A stretch of 64,000 bases of DNA, taken from assembly GCF_036322625.1 (NCBI RefSeq), contig NZ_AP027266.1, positions 2,979,001-3,043,000 on the forward strand, in the 5' to 3' direction. Positions 8,224 to 16,974 of this stretch are shown in pieces. The translations under genes were made by a program, and so were the position numbers. The DNA is from Roseicyclus marinus. Its GTDB lineage: Bacteria > Pseudomonadota > Alphaproteobacteria > Rhodobacterales > Rhodobacteraceae. Every line of letters starts with the position of its first letter. The first letter of the stretch is position 1. The notes beneath the pieces are model-generated. The model saw only the letters and a program-made list of their open reading frames with translations. It did no database searches and was not told the DNA's origin.

Positions 8224-8634
8224 ATGAACATGGATGCGCCTCCGCCGGGCGATGGCCCGTCGGGGGCTTTTTCCGTTCCGGATACCGGCAAGCAACTGTC
8301 GGTCCTGACGCAACGGGCCGACTTCCTGCGCGCGGCCCGCGCCCGTCGCCAGCCGATGCCCGGTTTCCTGTTGCAAGCGCGGCTGCGCGCCCCCGATGAA
8401 CCGGCGGCAACGCCGATCCGCATCGGCTTTACCTGCTCCAAGAAGGTGGGCAATGCGGTGGCCCGCAACCGCGCCAAGCGCCGCCTGCGCGAGATTGCGC
8501 GCGCCATCCTGCCCGTGTCGGGACGACCCGGCTGGGATTACGTTCTGGTCGGACGACAGGGGGCGACTTCCGATCTGCCCTTCGAGCAGTTGAAAACCGA
8601 TCTGGCGCAAGCCTTGGGGAAACTGCACCGATGA
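8224..8634 (+). CDS. rnpA: Ribonuclease P protein component
   Basis: About 136 residues. The RNase P protein signature [18 protein letters not shown] is intact, preceded by [18 protein letters not shown] and followed by [10 protein letters not shown]. The protein supports the catalytic RNA in tRNA 5'-end maturation. The start is uncertain: GTG 8221, ATG 8224 and ATG 8230 are all in frame behind GGACAGG, and 8224 is taken. The N-terminal extension of about 20 residues before the conserved core is typical of alphaproteobacteria. It lies 14 nt after rpmH and overlaps yidD by ATGA. Confidence 0.95.
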   Translation: MNMDAPPPGDGPSGAFSVPDTGKQLSVLTQRADFLRAARARRQPMPGFLLQARLRAPDEPAATPIRIGFTCSKKVGNAVARNRAKRRLREIARAILPVSGRPGWDYVLVGRQGATSDLPFEQLKTDLAQALGKLHR

Positions 8635-8852
8635 GCCCGCTTGCCTATGTCGTCTCGCTGCCGGTGCGGTTCTACCGCCTCGTGTTCAGCCCATGGGTGG
8701 GGCATGGCTGCCGCTACAACCCCACCTGTTCGGCCTATGCGATGGAAGCGCTGGAGAAGCACGGCGGGATCAAGGGTGCGTGGCTGACCCTGCGCCGGAT
8801 CGCGCGCTGCCATCCCTGGGGCGGGTCGGGCATCGACAACGTTCCGGACTAG
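8631..8852 (+). CDS. yidD: Membrane protein insertion efficiency factor YidD
   Basis: A 73-residue protein with the YidD hallmark: an N-terminal amphipathic or hydrophobic stretch [30 protein letters not shown], with cysteines in GCRYNPTCS and a later [10 protein letters not shown]. It sits at the inner membrane and assists YidC-dependent insertion. Translation is coupled to rnpA by an ATGA overlap. In this genome yidC is not next but 1.7 kb further on, after a reversed lipoprotein gene and ttcA. Confidence 0.96.
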   Translation: MSPLAYVVSLPVRFYRLVFSPWVGHGCRYNPTCSAYAMEALEKHGGIKGAWLTLRRIARCHPWGGSGIDNVPD

Positions 8853-8858
8853 GACGCC

Positions 8859-9392
8859 TCAGAGCTTTTCGAAGCTAATGATGACCTCGCCGATCCGCAC
8901 CCCGTAGCGGAACATGTAGGCGCGGTTCAGCAAGCGGTCCTCGGACAAGAGCCACATCCAGTCGTCGAAGCTGACGCGCAGGGTTTCGCCATCGCCTATG
9001 GGCAGGTCGATCGTGTATTGCCAGTTGAACGTATCGCCGCGTTCCTCGCCCGTGGCGATGCCGATCACGCCCGGCGCGGTGCCCTGCCAGGTGTCCGGGC
9101 CGGTTTTCGTGAGCGTCCAGATCCGCTGTTCGGTCGATCCGTCCTCGTAGGTGAAATCCTCGACCAGCCGCAGGGTTTCGCCATCCCAGGTCCCGTCGAT
9201 CTCGACAACGAAACGGCGGCGGACGGTGCCCAAGACGTCCTGGAACTGGCCATAGGCGACCAGATCGCCCGCGAAGAATTCCTCGAGGTTCAGCTGCGCC
9301 TCGCCCAGCGGCGGGTCGTCGAGCGCGGGACGCCCCCCGCAGGCCGCCAGAAAGAGCGTGAAACCGAGAATCAGGATCGCGCGCATGGTCAT
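8859..9392 (-). CDS. DUF3833 family lipoprotein
   Basis: This 177-residue protein starts at ATG 9392 behind GGGGGA. The N-terminus MTMRAILILGFTLFLAACGG is a lipoprotein signal with lipobox LAAC, the Cys being at 18. The mature part carries the DUF3833 beta-barrel-like pattern: LEEFFAGDLVAYGQFQD, followed by RRFVVEIDGTWDGETL, and a C-terminal GVRIGEVIISFEK. The function is unknown; it is probably periplasmic and membrane anchored. The gene is reversed inside the rpmH-yidC cluster and converges on yidD with only 6 nt between stops. Confidence 0.9.
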   Translation of the reverse strand: MTMRAILILGFTLFLAACGGRPALDDPPLGEAQLNLEEFFAGDLVAYGQFQDVLGTVRRRFVVEIDGTWDGETLRLVEDFTYEDGSTEQRIWTLTKTGPDTWQGTAPGVIGIATGEERGDTFNWQYTIDLPIGDGETLRVSFDDWMWLLSEDRLLNRAYMFRYGVRIGEVIISFEKL

Positions 9393-9470
9393 GTCCCCCA
9401 AGAACCGGCCTTGTCCCAAAGCTAACCCGGCCAAGCGGCAGGGCAAGCCGGGGGTGCGCGCGCGCCCCGC

Positions 9471-9500
9471 TTGACGCGCGCCCGCCCCCGGGCCCATAGA
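9471..9500 (+). promoter_or_regulatory. Candidate ttcA promoter
   Basis: TTGACG (9471-9476), 18-nt spacer, CATAGA (9495-9500), placed 28 nt before the ttcA start. Confidence 0.55.
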
Positions 9501-9527
9501 CGGCCCGCAGGACAGGGAGTGCGCCCG

Positions 9528-10412
9528 ATGCTCGACCGCGACGAAACCGGCGACGATATCGCCGACGACATTCACCCGCTGTTCTTCGGCGCGCCCAAGA
9601 CCACGGAATTTCGCAAGCTGCGCAAGCGCATCATCCGCGAGACCCGCGAGGCGATCGACCGTTACGGCATGGTCGACCGAGACCCGTCCGCGCCGCGTCA
9701 GAAATGGCTCGTCTGCCTGTCGGGCGGCAAGGACAGCTACACGCTGCTGGCGGCCTTGACCGAATTGCAGTGGCGCGGGCTTTTGCCCGTCGACATCCTG
9801 GCCTGCAACCTCGACCAGGGGCAGCCGGGCTTTCCCGCAACCGTCCTGCCCGAATTCCTGACGAAAATGGGCGTGCCGCACCGGATCGAATATGCCGACA
9901 CCTATTCCATCGTGATCGACAAGGTGCCGCAGGGCCGGACCTATTGCGCGCTCTGTTCGCGGCTGCGGCGCGGCAACCTCTACCGCATCGCGCGGGAAGA
10001 AGGCTGTTCGGCGGTCGTGCTGGGCCATCACCGCGACGACATCCTGGCCACGTTTTTCCTGAACCTGTTCCATGGCGGCAAACTGGCGACCATGCCGCCC
10101 AAGCTGTTGAACGACGAGGGCGATCTGTTCGTGCTGCGCCCGCTGGCCCATGTGGCCGAGGAGGATTGCGAAGCGTTTTCGCGGGCGATGAATTACCCGA
10201 TCATCCCCTGCGACCTGTGCGGCAGCCAGGACGGGCTGCAACGCCAGGCCATCGGCCGGATGCTCGACGAATGGGAGGCAAAGGCCCCCGGCCGCAAGGG
10301 CAAGATGTTCTCGGCGCTGATGACGGCCCGGCCCTCGCATCTGCTGGATCCGGAGCTGTTCGATTTCGCCGGCCTGTCGCGCAAGACCCCGGCGACCGAC
10401 CCCGAGGGCTGA
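9528..10412 (+). CDS. ttcA: tRNA 2-thiocytidine(32) synthetase TtcA
   Basis: The protein has 294 residues from ATG 9528, with AGGGAG upstream. The PP-loop ATP-pyrophosphatase motif SGGKDS is at 65-70. The cluster-binding CxxC pairs of TtcA are Cys140/Cys143 (CALC) and Cys228/Cys231 (CDLC), and HHRDD marks the ATPase family. TtcA adenylates C32 of certain tRNAs and thiolates it with a 4Fe-4S cluster. Among its substrates in other bacteria are tRNA-Arg species, including tRNA-Arg(ICG), which this window also encodes. It is divergent from the lipoprotein gene and upstream of yidC. Confidence 0.95.
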   Translation: MLDRDETGDDIADDIHPLFFGAPKTTEFRKLRKRIIRETREAIDRYGMVDRDPSAPRQKWLVCLSGGKDSYTLLAALTELQWRGLLPVDILACNLDQGQPGFPATVLPEFLTKMGVPHRIEYADTYSIVIDKVPQGRTYCALCSRLRRGNLYRIAREEGCSAVVLGHHRDDILATFFLNLFHGGKLATMPPKLLNDEGDLFVLRPLAHVAEEDCEAFSRAMNYPIIPCDLCGSQDGLQRQAIGRMLDEWEAKAPGRKGKMFSALMTARPSHLLDPELFDFAGLSRKTPATDPEG

Positions 10413-10526
10413 ACGCCCCCCACCTCTATGCCAGCTGCGCGCGGACCGCGCGGAAAAGGCCCCTTGACCTTTGCGCCCCCGATCTGTTGAACCCGCGCAG
10501 GCAACAAAAGCGGGATCCTTGCAGAT

Positions 10527-12341
10527 ATGGACGATCAGAACAGAAACCTGATCCTGGCCACGGCGTTGAGCTTTCTGGTCATTCTCGTCTGGTTTGTCCT
10601 GTTTCCGCCGCCCGAGCCGGTGACGGACCCCAACGCGACCCCAATCGTCGAGACCCAGGGGGCCGCAACCGGAACCGACATGGCGGTCCTGCCGCCGTCA
10701 GCGGACGGCACCCCCGACCTGCCCGAGGCAGAGGCCGCCGCGACCCCCGCAGCCCCCCGCCTGCCCATCGAAACGCCCGAACTCGAAGGGTCCATCTCGC
10801 TCATCGGCGGGCGCATCGATGACCTGTCGCTCCGCGGCTATTCCGAGACGCTGGACGACGACAGCCCGATCGTGCGCCTCCTGTCGCCCGTGGGCAGCGC
10901 AGAACCCTATTACGCGCTCTACGGCTGGGCCCCGGGTGGCGATCTGGGCTTCGAGGATGTGCCCGGCGCCAACACCGAATGGTCCGTCGAAAGCGGTGAG
11001 ACCCTGACGCCCGAAACCCCCGTTACGCTGATCTGGGAAAACGGCAACGGCCTCGTGTTCCGCCGCACCATCACCATCGACGAGAATTTCATGTTCTCGA
11101 TCACCCAATCGGTCGAGAATACCGGATCGGCTGCCGCGCGGCTGGCCCCCTACGGCATCGTGGCGCGCCATGGCCTGCCCGATGATCTTCAGAATTTCTT
11201 CATCCTGCACGAAGGCGTGGTGCGCAAGGTCGACGGCCAATTGGACGAGATCGGCTACAACGACCTGCCCGATCTCGATTTCGTGCAGCGCGAGGCCGCC
11301 GCCGCCGAAGTCGTGGACGTGACCGCCAATGGCTGGATCGGCTTCACCGACAAATACTGGATGACCACGCTGATCCCCGGGGCCGACCAGCCCTTTACCT
11401 CCGTCACGAAATACGTGGCCAGCGCCGACATCTACCAGACCGAAGCCCGCCTTCCCGCGATGACGGTCGAGGCCGGCCAGAGCGCCCAGGTAACCACCCA
11501 GCTCTTCGCCGGGGCCAAGGAATGGCAGACGATCCGCGATTACGAGGATGCGGGCGTCCAGCGCTTCATCGACTCGATCGACTGGGGCTGGTTCTATTTC
11601 ATCACCAAGCCGATGTTCTGGCTCCTGCACAACCTGAACCTGCTGATCGGCAACATGGGCCTCGCAATCATCGCGCTGACCGTGATCGTCAAGGCGGCGC
11701 TCTTCCCGCTCGCCTACAAATCCTATGCCTCGATGGCGCGGATGCGCGAATTGCAGCCGCAGATGGAAAAGATCAAGGAACGCGTGGGCGACGACCGCCA
11801 GAAGATGCAGCAGGAGATGATGGAGCTCTACAAGCGGGAAAAGGTGAACCCCGCCTCGGGCTGCCTGCCGATCCTGTTGCAGATCCCGATCTTCTTCTCG
11901 CTCTACAAGGTGATCTTCGTGACGCTGGAATTGCGCCACGCGCCCTTCTTCGGCTGGTTGCAGGATCTTTCGACGCCTGATCCCTCGTCGATCTTCAACC
12001 TGTTCGGCCTGCTGCCCTGGGCCGCGCCCGAGCCGACCAGCATCCTTGCGCTGATCTTCATCGGGGTGCTGCCGATCCTTCTGGGCATCTCGATGTGGCT
12101 GCAGCAAAAGCTGAACCCGCAGCCGACCGACCCGACGCAGGCCGCGATCTTTGCCTGGCTGCCGTGGATCTTCATGTTCATGCTGGGCGGCTTCGCCAGC
12201 GGCCTGTTGATCTACTGGATCGCGAACAACACGATCACCTTCGTGCAGCAATACATCATCATGAAGCGGCACGGCTATACGCCCGACCTGTTCGGCAACA
12301 TCCGCTCCAGCTTTGGTCGCAAGAAGACCGAGGGCAAATGA
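10527..12341 (+). CDS. yidC: Membrane protein insertase YidC
   Basis: The 604-residue protein is full length for the Gram-negative type. The N-terminal signal-anchor helix is at about 7-27, followed by a large acidic periplasmic domain to about 340, with WIGFTDKYWMT near its end. The C-terminal Oxa1 core has IIALTVIVKAALFPLAYKSY, the cytosolic PQMEKIKERVGDD hairpin and NPASGCLPILLQIPIFFSLYKV. YidC inserts inner-membrane proteins alone or with SecYEG. The upstream gap has TTGACC at 10464 as a possible -35 with a poor -10. Its stop overlaps the MOSC gene start (ATGA). Confidence 0.98.
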   Translation: MDDQNRNLILATALSFLVILVWFVLFPPPEPVTDPNATPIVETQGAATGTDMAVLPPSADGTPDLPEAEAAATPAAPRLPIETPELEGSISLIGGRIDDLSLRGYSETLDDDSPIVRLLSPVGSAEPYYALYGWAPGGDLGFEDVPGANTEWSVESGETLTPETPVTLIWENGNGLVFRRTITIDENFMFSITQSVENTGSAAARLAPYGIVARHGLPDDLQNFFILHEGVVRKVDGQLDEIGYNDLPDLDFVQREAAAAEVVDVTANGWIGFTDKYWMTTLIPGADQPFTSVTKYVASADIYQTEARLPAMTVEAGQSAQVTTQLFAGAKEWQTIRDYEDAGVQRFIDSIDWGWFYFITKPMFWLLHNLNLLIGNMGLAIIALTVIVKAALFPLAYKSYASMARMRELQPQMEKIKERVGDDRQKMQQEMMELYKREKVNPASGCLPILLQIPIFFSLYKVIFVTLELRHAPFFGWLQDLSTPDPSSIFNLFGLLPWAAPEPTSILALIFIGVLPILLGISMWLQQKLNPQPTDPTQAAIFAWLPWIFMFMLGGFASGLLIYWIANNTITFVQQYIIMKRHGYTPDLFGNIRSSFGRKKTEGK

Positions 12342-13081
12342 CCTGGACGCTGGCCCAGATCTGGCGGCACCCGATCAAGGGGATCGGGGCCGAAAGGCTG
12401 GACCACGCGGGGTTGCAGGTGGACCGGCCCGTGCCGCTTGACCGCGCCTGGGCCGTCCTCGAAGAAGGTGGCGAGGGGGGTGAGGGCTGGCGCGCCTGCC
12501 GCAATTTCCTGCGCGGGGCCAAGGGGGCCTCGCTGATGGCGGTGAGCGCGCGGGTCGATGGCGATGTGATCCACCTGTCCCATCCCGACCGGCCCGACCT
12601 GTCGATCGATCCCGATACGCGCGAAGGGGCCGAGGCGCTTTTTGCCTGGCTGAAACCGATCTATCCCGCCGACCGGCGTGGCCCGGCAGCACTGGTCAAA
12701 TCCCCGGCGCAGGGCATGACCGATGCGCCCTTCGCCTCGGTCGCGGTGCTGAACATGGCCTCGCTCCGCGCCCTGTCGCAAAAGCTGGGGCAGGATCTCG
12801 ACCCACGGCGGTTTCGCGGCAATCTCTGGCTCGAGGGGCTCGCCCCCTGGGAGGAATTCGACCTCGTGGGCAAGCGTCTGCGCATCGGCACGGCGGAGCT
12901 GGAGGTGATCGAGCCGATCACCCGCTGCCGCGCGACCGAGGCCAATCCCGAAACCGGGCGGCGCGACGCGGGCACGCTTGCCGCGCTCGAGGACGGCTGG
13001 GGCCATACGGATTTCGGCGCCTATGCGATGGTGCGCCGCGCGGGCCGCGTTTGCGTCGGCGATGAGGTGACCAAGACATGA
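12338..13081 (+). CDS. MOSC domain-containing protein
   Basis: This 247-residue protein starts at ATG 12338, overlapping the yidC stop by four bases. It has an N-terminal MOSC_N beta-barrel (WRHPIKGIGAERL, VPLDRAWAV) and a MOSC core with PRRFRGNLWLEGL and EPITRCRATEANPETG, in which the Cys of RCRAT is the position that carries sulfur or contacts molybdenum cofactor in relatives such as YcbX and mARC. The expected role is binding or using Moco in a reductase or detoxification reaction; the substrate is unknown. Translational coupling on both sides (yidC and yihA) makes it a fixed member of this operon. Confidence 0.92.
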   Translation: MTWTLAQIWRHPIKGIGAERLDHAGLQVDRPVPLDRAWAVLEEGGEGGEGWRACRNFLRGAKGASLMAVSARVDGDVIHLSHPDRPDLSIDPDTREGAEALFAWLKPIYPADRRGPAALVKSPAQGMTDAPFASVAVLNMASLRALSQKLGQDLDPRRFRGNLWLEGLAPWEEFDLVGKRLRIGTAELEVIEPITRCRATEANPETGRRDAGTLAALEDGWGHTDFGAYAMVRRAGRVCVGDEVTKT

Positions 13082-13731
13082 CCGCCCTGCCCTTTCCCCT
13101 CGCCCCCGAGCCTGACGAGATCACCGCCGAGATCGGCCGCAAACTCTTCGCGGGCGGCGCCGATTTCCTCAAGGGCGTGGTCGCCATGGACGGCCTGCCC
13201 CCCGCCGACCGGCCCGAGGTCTGTTTCGCGGGTCGCTCGAACGTGGGAAAATCGACGCTGATCAACGCCTTGACCGGGCGAAAGGCACTGGCCCGCGCCT
13301 CCAACACCCCGGGGCGCACGCAGGAAATCAACTTCTTCACGCTGGGCGAAAGCCATTACCTCGTCGACCTACCCGGCTATGGCTATGCCGAGGCGCCGAT
13401 GGCCGTGGTCAAGCAATGGCAGGCGCTCCTGCGGGCCTATCTCTCGGGTCGGGCGACGCTGCGCCGCGCCTTCGTGTTGATCGACGCGCGGCACGGGGCC
13501 AAGGCGGTGGATGCGGAGATCATGGGCCTTCTCGACAAGGCGGCCGTGCCGTTTCAGGTCGTTCTGACCAAGGCCGACAAGGTCCGCCGCGCCGATCTCG
13601 ACGCCGCGCTCGCGCGGACGCGGACGGTGCTGGCCAAGCATCCGGCGGCCTATCCGGAACTGATCCTGACCTCCTCCGACAAGGGCGAGGGGATCGCGAG
13701 CTTGCGCGCGACCATCGCCGGGATCACCTGA
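13078..13731 (+). CDS. engB: Ribosome biogenesis GTPase YihA/YsxC (EngB)
   Basis: A 217-residue TRAFAC GTPase. G1 GRSNVGKST is at 52-60, the G2 region has the [12 protein letters not shown] pattern, G3 is DLPGYGYA and G4 is TKAD. The family is needed for assembly of the 50S subunit. It overlaps the MOSC gene by ATGA. About 100 nt separate it from argB, which has its own promoter. Confidence 0.96.
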   Translation: MTALPFPLAPEPDEITAEIGRKLFAGGADFLKGVVAMDGLPPADRPEVCFAGRSNVGKSTLINALTGRKALARASNTPGRTQEINFFTLGESHYLVDLPGYGYAEAPMAVVKQWQALLRAYLSGRATLRRAFVLIDARHGAKAVDAEIMGLLDKAAVPFQVVLTKADKVRRADLDAALARTRTVLAKHPAAYPELILTSSDKGEGIASLRATIAGIT

Positions 13732-13773
13732 ACCTTCCCGCTTCATCTTTCCACAAATATGCAAACCCCGCGC

Positions 13774-13802
13774 TTCACACGCGGGCGGCGCTGTCCTATT
13801 CA
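13774..13802 (+). promoter_or_regulatory. argB promoter
   Basis: TTCACA (13774-13779), 17-nt spacer, TATTCA (13797-13802), 27 nt before the argB ATG. The spacer begins with a small GC hairpin arm. Confidence 0.6.
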
Positions 13803-13829
13803 GGCGCAACGCCAGCCAAGGGCCCCGAC

Positions 13830-14690
13830 ATGAAGCAAAGAGACATGACCCGCGATCACCTTGCCGTTGCCCGCACGCTGAGCGAGGCGCTTCCCTATCT
13901 TCAGCGATTCAACGATGCCGTCGTCGTCGTGAAATTCGGCGGAAACGCGATGGGCGATGACGACACGATGGAGGGATTCGCCCGCGATATCGTACTGCTC
14001 AGGCAGGTGGGCGTGAACCCGGTCGTGGTCCATGGCGGCGGGCCGATGATCAACGATCTGCTTGATAAGCTTGGGATAAAATCCGACTTCATCGACGGGA
14101 AACGCGTGACCGACGCGGCCACTGTCGAGGTCGTTGAGATGGTTCTGTCCGGCCTTGTGAACAAGCGGATCGTGCAGGCGATCAATGGGCAGGGCGGCAA
14201 GGCCGTGGGGCTGTCGGGCAAGGATGCCTCGCTCATGGTTTGCGAGCCCGCCGATCCGAAATTCGGCTTCGTGGGCGAGCCGGTGGAGGTCAATCCGGCG
14301 GTCATCAACAACCTGTTCGAGGATGACATGATCCCCGTCATCGCGCCGGTGGGCGTGGGGCGCAATGGCGAGACCTTCAACGTGAACGGCGATACGGCGG
14401 CGGGCGCGATTGCCGCGGCGCTGAAGGCTGACCGCTTGTTATTGCTCACGAATGTCGCGGGCGTGAAGAATGCCGAGGGGCAATTGGTGACGGAACTCAA
14501 GGCCGCCGAGGTCGAGGAGATGACGCGGGCGGGCGTGATTTCGGGCGGCATGATTCCCAAGACGGAAACCGCGCTTCAGGCGGTCAGGGGCGGCGTCAGG
14601 GCCTGCACCATCGTGGATGGGCGGGTGCCCAATGCGGTGCTTCTGGAGCTGTTCACCGAGCATGGCGCGGGGTCGATGATCCGGGCCTGA
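13830..14690 (+). CDS. argB: Acetylglutamate kinase
   Basis: The protein has 286 residues from ATG 13830. The amino-acid kinase glycine loop KFGGNAM is at 35-41. [13 protein letters not shown], which binds phosphate and substrate, [15 protein letters not shown] and a C-terminal [11 protein letters not shown] follow. It phosphorylates N-acetylglutamate in arginine synthesis in the cytoplasm. The N-terminal helix of about 25 residues before the kinase core is the feature found in hexameric, arginine-inhibited forms, so feedback inhibition is likely. The frame is open upstream within engB, but the internal ATG after the promoter is chosen. Confidence 0.97.
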   Translation: MKQRDMTRDHLAVARTLSEALPYLQRFNDAVVVVKFGGNAMGDDDTMEGFARDIVLLRQVGVNPVVVHGGGPMINDLLDKLGIKSDFIDGKRVTDAATVEVVEMVLSGLVNKRIVQAINGQGGKAVGLSGKDASLMVCEPADPKFGFVGEPVEVNPAVINNLFEDDMIPVIAPVGVGRNGETFNVNGDTAAGAIAAALKADRLLLLTNVAGVKNAEGQLVTELKAAEVEEMTRAGVISGGMIPKTETALQAVRGGVRACTIVDGRVPNAVLLELFTEHGAGSMIRA

Positions 14691-14724
14691 GGGGCTGCCA
14701 CCGATGCAGGTTTTGTGTCGTGAC

Positions 14725-14771
14725 CCTGTCGTGATCCTGTAGGGAAAGTGTAACGACAGGGGCACGACAGG
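14725..14771. repeat. 9-bp inverted repeat in the leader of the cysteine-motif protein gene
   Basis: CCTGTCGTG (14725-14733) and CACGACAGG (14763-14771) are exact complements around a 29-nt loop. The TGTCGTGA unit also occurs just before at 14716-14723, so the leader has overlapping repeats. It may be an operator or an mRNA fold. Confidence 0.45.
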
Positions 14772-14787
14772 CACCGGGGGATTAACC

Positions 14788-15441
14788 ATGCGCTGCGAGG
14801 ATATCGACGAGCGGCTCTCGGCGCATCGGCTGGAGGTCCTGGGCGGGTTCCATCCCGGCCCCGAGGACGGCGCACCCGAGGGGTGCGAAACGCTCCTGAT
14901 GATCGGGCCGCGCGAGCCGGGGTTCTGGGCCCATGTCACCGCCGAGCCGGAATTCGCCGATGGTGCCCCCGATCCGCTGGACCGCTGGTCGCGCCGGGTG
15001 ATCGGGCGGCTGGCCTGCGATCTGAGGGCCAAGGCGCTGTTCCCCTTTGGCGGGCCGCCCTGGCATCCGTTCATCGGCTGGGCCAAGCGCACGGGCCGGG
15101 CACAGGCCAGCCCCGTGACGTTGTTGGTCCATGACCGGGCGGGGTTGATGGTGTCCTACCGGGGCGCGCTGGCGCTGCGGGAGCGGATCGCGCTGCCGGA
15201 CCCACCGCCCGCCCCCTGCGCCCCCTGCCCCCGCCCCTGCGAGACGGCCTGCCCTGTTGGCGCATTGAGCGCGGCGGGTTATGATGTGGAGGCGTGCCAC
15301 GCCTTCCTCGAGACCGAGGGTGGGCGCGATTGTCTCGAGCAGGGGTGCCGCGTGCGGCGGGCCTGCCCGGTCAGCGAAACCTATGGCCGCCGCCCCGAGC
15401 AGTCGGCGTTCCACATGCGGAGCTTTCACCCATGGCGCTGA
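14788..15441 (+). CDS. Ferredoxin-like cysteine-cluster protein
   Basis: A 217-residue protein of unknown function. The C-terminal half has CAPCPRPCETACPVGAL, a CxxCxxxCxxxCP run typical of a 4Fe-4S site, and later cysteines in CHAF, CLEQGCRVRRACPVS. This resembles the ferredoxin half of QueG-type or QueG-derived proteins. The N-terminal part (about 1-130) has FPFGGPPWHPFIGWAKRTG and no motif I can name. An electron-transfer role is likely; the partner is not visible. It overlaps the downstream phosphatase gene by 10 nt, so the two are co-expressed. Confidence 0.75.
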   Translation: MRCEDIDERLSAHRLEVLGGFHPGPEDGAPEGCETLLMIGPREPGFWAHVTAEPEFADGAPDPLDRWSRRVIGRLACDLRAKALFPFGGPPWHPFIGWAKRTGRAQASPVTLLVHDRAGLMVSYRGALALRERIALPDPPPAPCAPCPRPCETACPVGALSAAGYDVEACHAFLETEGGRDCLEQGCRVRRACPVSETYGRRPEQSAFHMRSFHPWR

Positions 15442-15932
15442 CCCTGATCCTGACCCGCCATGCAAAATCGGATTGGGACGATCCCGAGCTGCGCGACCAT
15501 GACCGCCCGCTGAACCCGAGGGGTCTGTCGGATGCGCCCAGGATCGGGGCCTGGCTGAGGGACAAGGGATATGTGCCGGGACAGGCGCTGGTATCCTCGG
15601 CCACCCGCGCGCAGGAGACATGGGTGGGGATCGCGCCCGTGCTGGGGCAGGCGGTCGCCGTGACGACCGAGCCAAAGCTCTATCATGCGGAGGCGGAGAC
15701 GATCCTGTCGCATCTGCGCCGCGCGGAAGCCCCCGTGGTGATGATCGTGGGCCACAATCCCGGCATCGGGGAATTCGCGCATCGGATCGTGGATGAGCCG
15801 GCCGCCCATCCCCGGTTCATCGATTATCCGACCTGCGCGACGCTGGTCGCGGACTTTCCCGGTGACGACTGGGCCAGCGTCGATTGGTGGGCGGGGCGCG
15901 TGGTGGATTTCATCGTGCCGCGCGATTTGTGA
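15432..15932 (+). CDS. Histidine phosphatase family protein, SixA-like
   Basis: The protein has 166 residues from ATG 15432. The catalytic RHG-type motif reads LTRHAKSDWDD at 6-16 with the phospho-acceptor His10. The second catalytic His is in VGHNPGIGE and the ATRAQET segment is conserved. Single-domain proteins of this length with RHAKS belong to the SixA branch, which dephosphorylates phosphohistidine proteins or small phosphoesters. The substrate here is not known. The gene ends in a run of four palindromes that probably stop transcription. Confidence 0.9.
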   Translation: MALTLILTRHAKSDWDDPELRDHDRPLNPRGLSDAPRIGAWLRDKGYVPGQALVSSATRAQETWVGIAPVLGQAVAVTTEPKLYHAEAETILSHLRRAEAPVVMIVGHNPGIGEFAHRIVDEPAAHPRFIDYPTCATLVADFPGDDWASVDWWAGRVVDFIVPRDL

Positions 15933-15938
15933 GGCGGG

Positions 15939-16029
15939 CACGAAACTGCCGTTTCGTGGTTGGGAAAACTGGAGTTTTCCCGGACGCAAAACTAGAGTTT
16001 TGCGGGTGGGAAAACCCGGGTTTTCCCAC
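15939..16029. repeat. Four tandem A/T-rich palindromes at a convergent gene junction
   Basis: Four hairpins in a row: CACGAAAC..GTTTCGTG (15939-15958), GGGAAAACT..AGTTTTCCC (15962-15981), CGCAAAACT..AGTTTTGCG (15985-16004), and the perfect 24-mer GTGGGAAAACCC/GGGTTTTCCCAC (16006-16029). Each has an A-run in the 5' arm and a T-run in the 3' arm, so each could end transcription on either strand. They lie between sixA-like (+) and aapP (-). Confidence 0.85.
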
Positions 16030-16055
16030 GCCGCCCGTGGCGCGTGACGCGCGCC

Positions 16056-16161
16056 TAGAGCGCGTCGCGTTCATTCGCAGTCACGCGCCGCACTCTAACC
16101 TTTTGATGTCGCATGTCCGGGAAGCGCAAAACCGGTTCCCACTTTTGCGCGACATGCTCTA
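16056..16161. repeat. 106-bp palindromic mosaic element with TAGAGC/GCTCTA ends
   Basis: The element begins TAGAGC and ends GCTCTA. The first 42 bp fold as TAGAGCGCGTCGCGT...CACGCGCCGCACTCTA. The second part holds GATGTCGCATGTCC, GCGCAAAACCGG and TTTTGCGCGACATGC. The GCGCAAAA..TTTTGCGCGACATGCTCTA end recalls the RIME/Bru-RS type intergenic elements of Rhizobiales. It abuts the aapP stop codon directly. Copy number elsewhere cannot be judged from this window. Confidence 0.65.
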
Positions 16162-16162
16162 A

Positions 16163-16963
16163 TCAGTGACCGAGGATCTGGCTGAGGAACAGCTTGGTCC
16201 GGTCGTTCTGCGGATTGTTGAAGAAGGCCTTGGGCTCGTTCTGTTCGATGATCTGGCCCTGGTCCATGAAAATCACGCGGTTCGCCACGGCCTGGGCAAA
16301 GCCCATTTCGTGGGTCACACAGAGCATCGTCATGCCTTCTTCGGCGAGCGCGATCATCGTGTCGAGCACTTCCTTGATCATCTCGGGGTCGAGGGCGGAG
16401 GTCGGTTCGTCAAACAGCATGATGCGGGGCCGCATGCAGAGCGACCGCGCGATGGCCACGCGCTGCTGCTGACCACCCGACAACTGGCCGGGATACTTGT
16501 TGGCCTGTTCGGGGATCTTCACCTTTTCGAGGAAATACATCGCCGTTTCCTCGGCCTCGCGCTTGGGCACCTTGCGGACCCAGATGGGCGCGAGCGTGCA
16601 ATTCTCGAGGATGGTGAGATGCGGAAAGAGGTTGAAGTGCTGGAACACCATGCCGACTTCGGAGCGGATCTTGTCGATGTTCTTGAGGTCGGTCGACAGG
16701 ACCGTGCCATCGACGGTGATGTTGCCCTTCTGGTGTTCCTCAAGCGCGTTGATGCAGCGGATCAGCGTCGACTTGCCCGAGCCGGAAGGGCCGCAGATCA
16801 CGATCCGCTCGCCCCGGTTCACGGTCAGGTTGATGTCGCGCAGAACGTGGAACGTTCCGTACCACTTGTTCATGTTGGTGATCTCGATGGCGATCTCGTC
16901 GGAGACCGTCATGTGGGACCGGTCGATTTCGCGGTCCTGAAGGGCGGCTTGCGCGTCGCTCAT
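16163..16963 (-). CDS. aapP: Amino-acid ABC transporter ATP-binding protein
   Basis: This 266-residue protein starts at ATG 16963 with GAGGAGAG upstream. Walker [10 protein letters not shown] is at 58-66, a Q-loop [11 protein letters not shown], signature LSGGQQQR, Walker B IMLFDEP and switch His THEMGFA follow. It matches the AapP/BztD/GlnQ group of polar amino-acid importers. It powers uptake through the AapQ-AapM permease from the inner face of the membrane. It is last in the order aapJ-aapQ-aapM-aapP; the first 20 residues before the domain are variable. Confidence 0.95.
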   Translation of the reverse strand: MSDAQAALQDREIDRSHMTVSDEIAIEITNMNKWYGTFHVLRDINLTVNRGERIVICGPSGSGKSTLIRCINALEEHQKGNITVDGTVLSTDLKNIDKIRSEVGMVFQHFNLFPHLTILENCTLAPIWVRKVPKREAEETAMYFLEKVKIPEQANKYPGQLSGGQQQRVAIARSLCMRPRIMLFDEPTSALDPEMIKEVLDTMIALAEEGMTMLCVTHEMGFAQAVANRVIFMDQGQIIEQNEPKAFFNNPQNDRTKLFLSQILGH

Positions 16964-16974
16964 GATGTCTCTCC

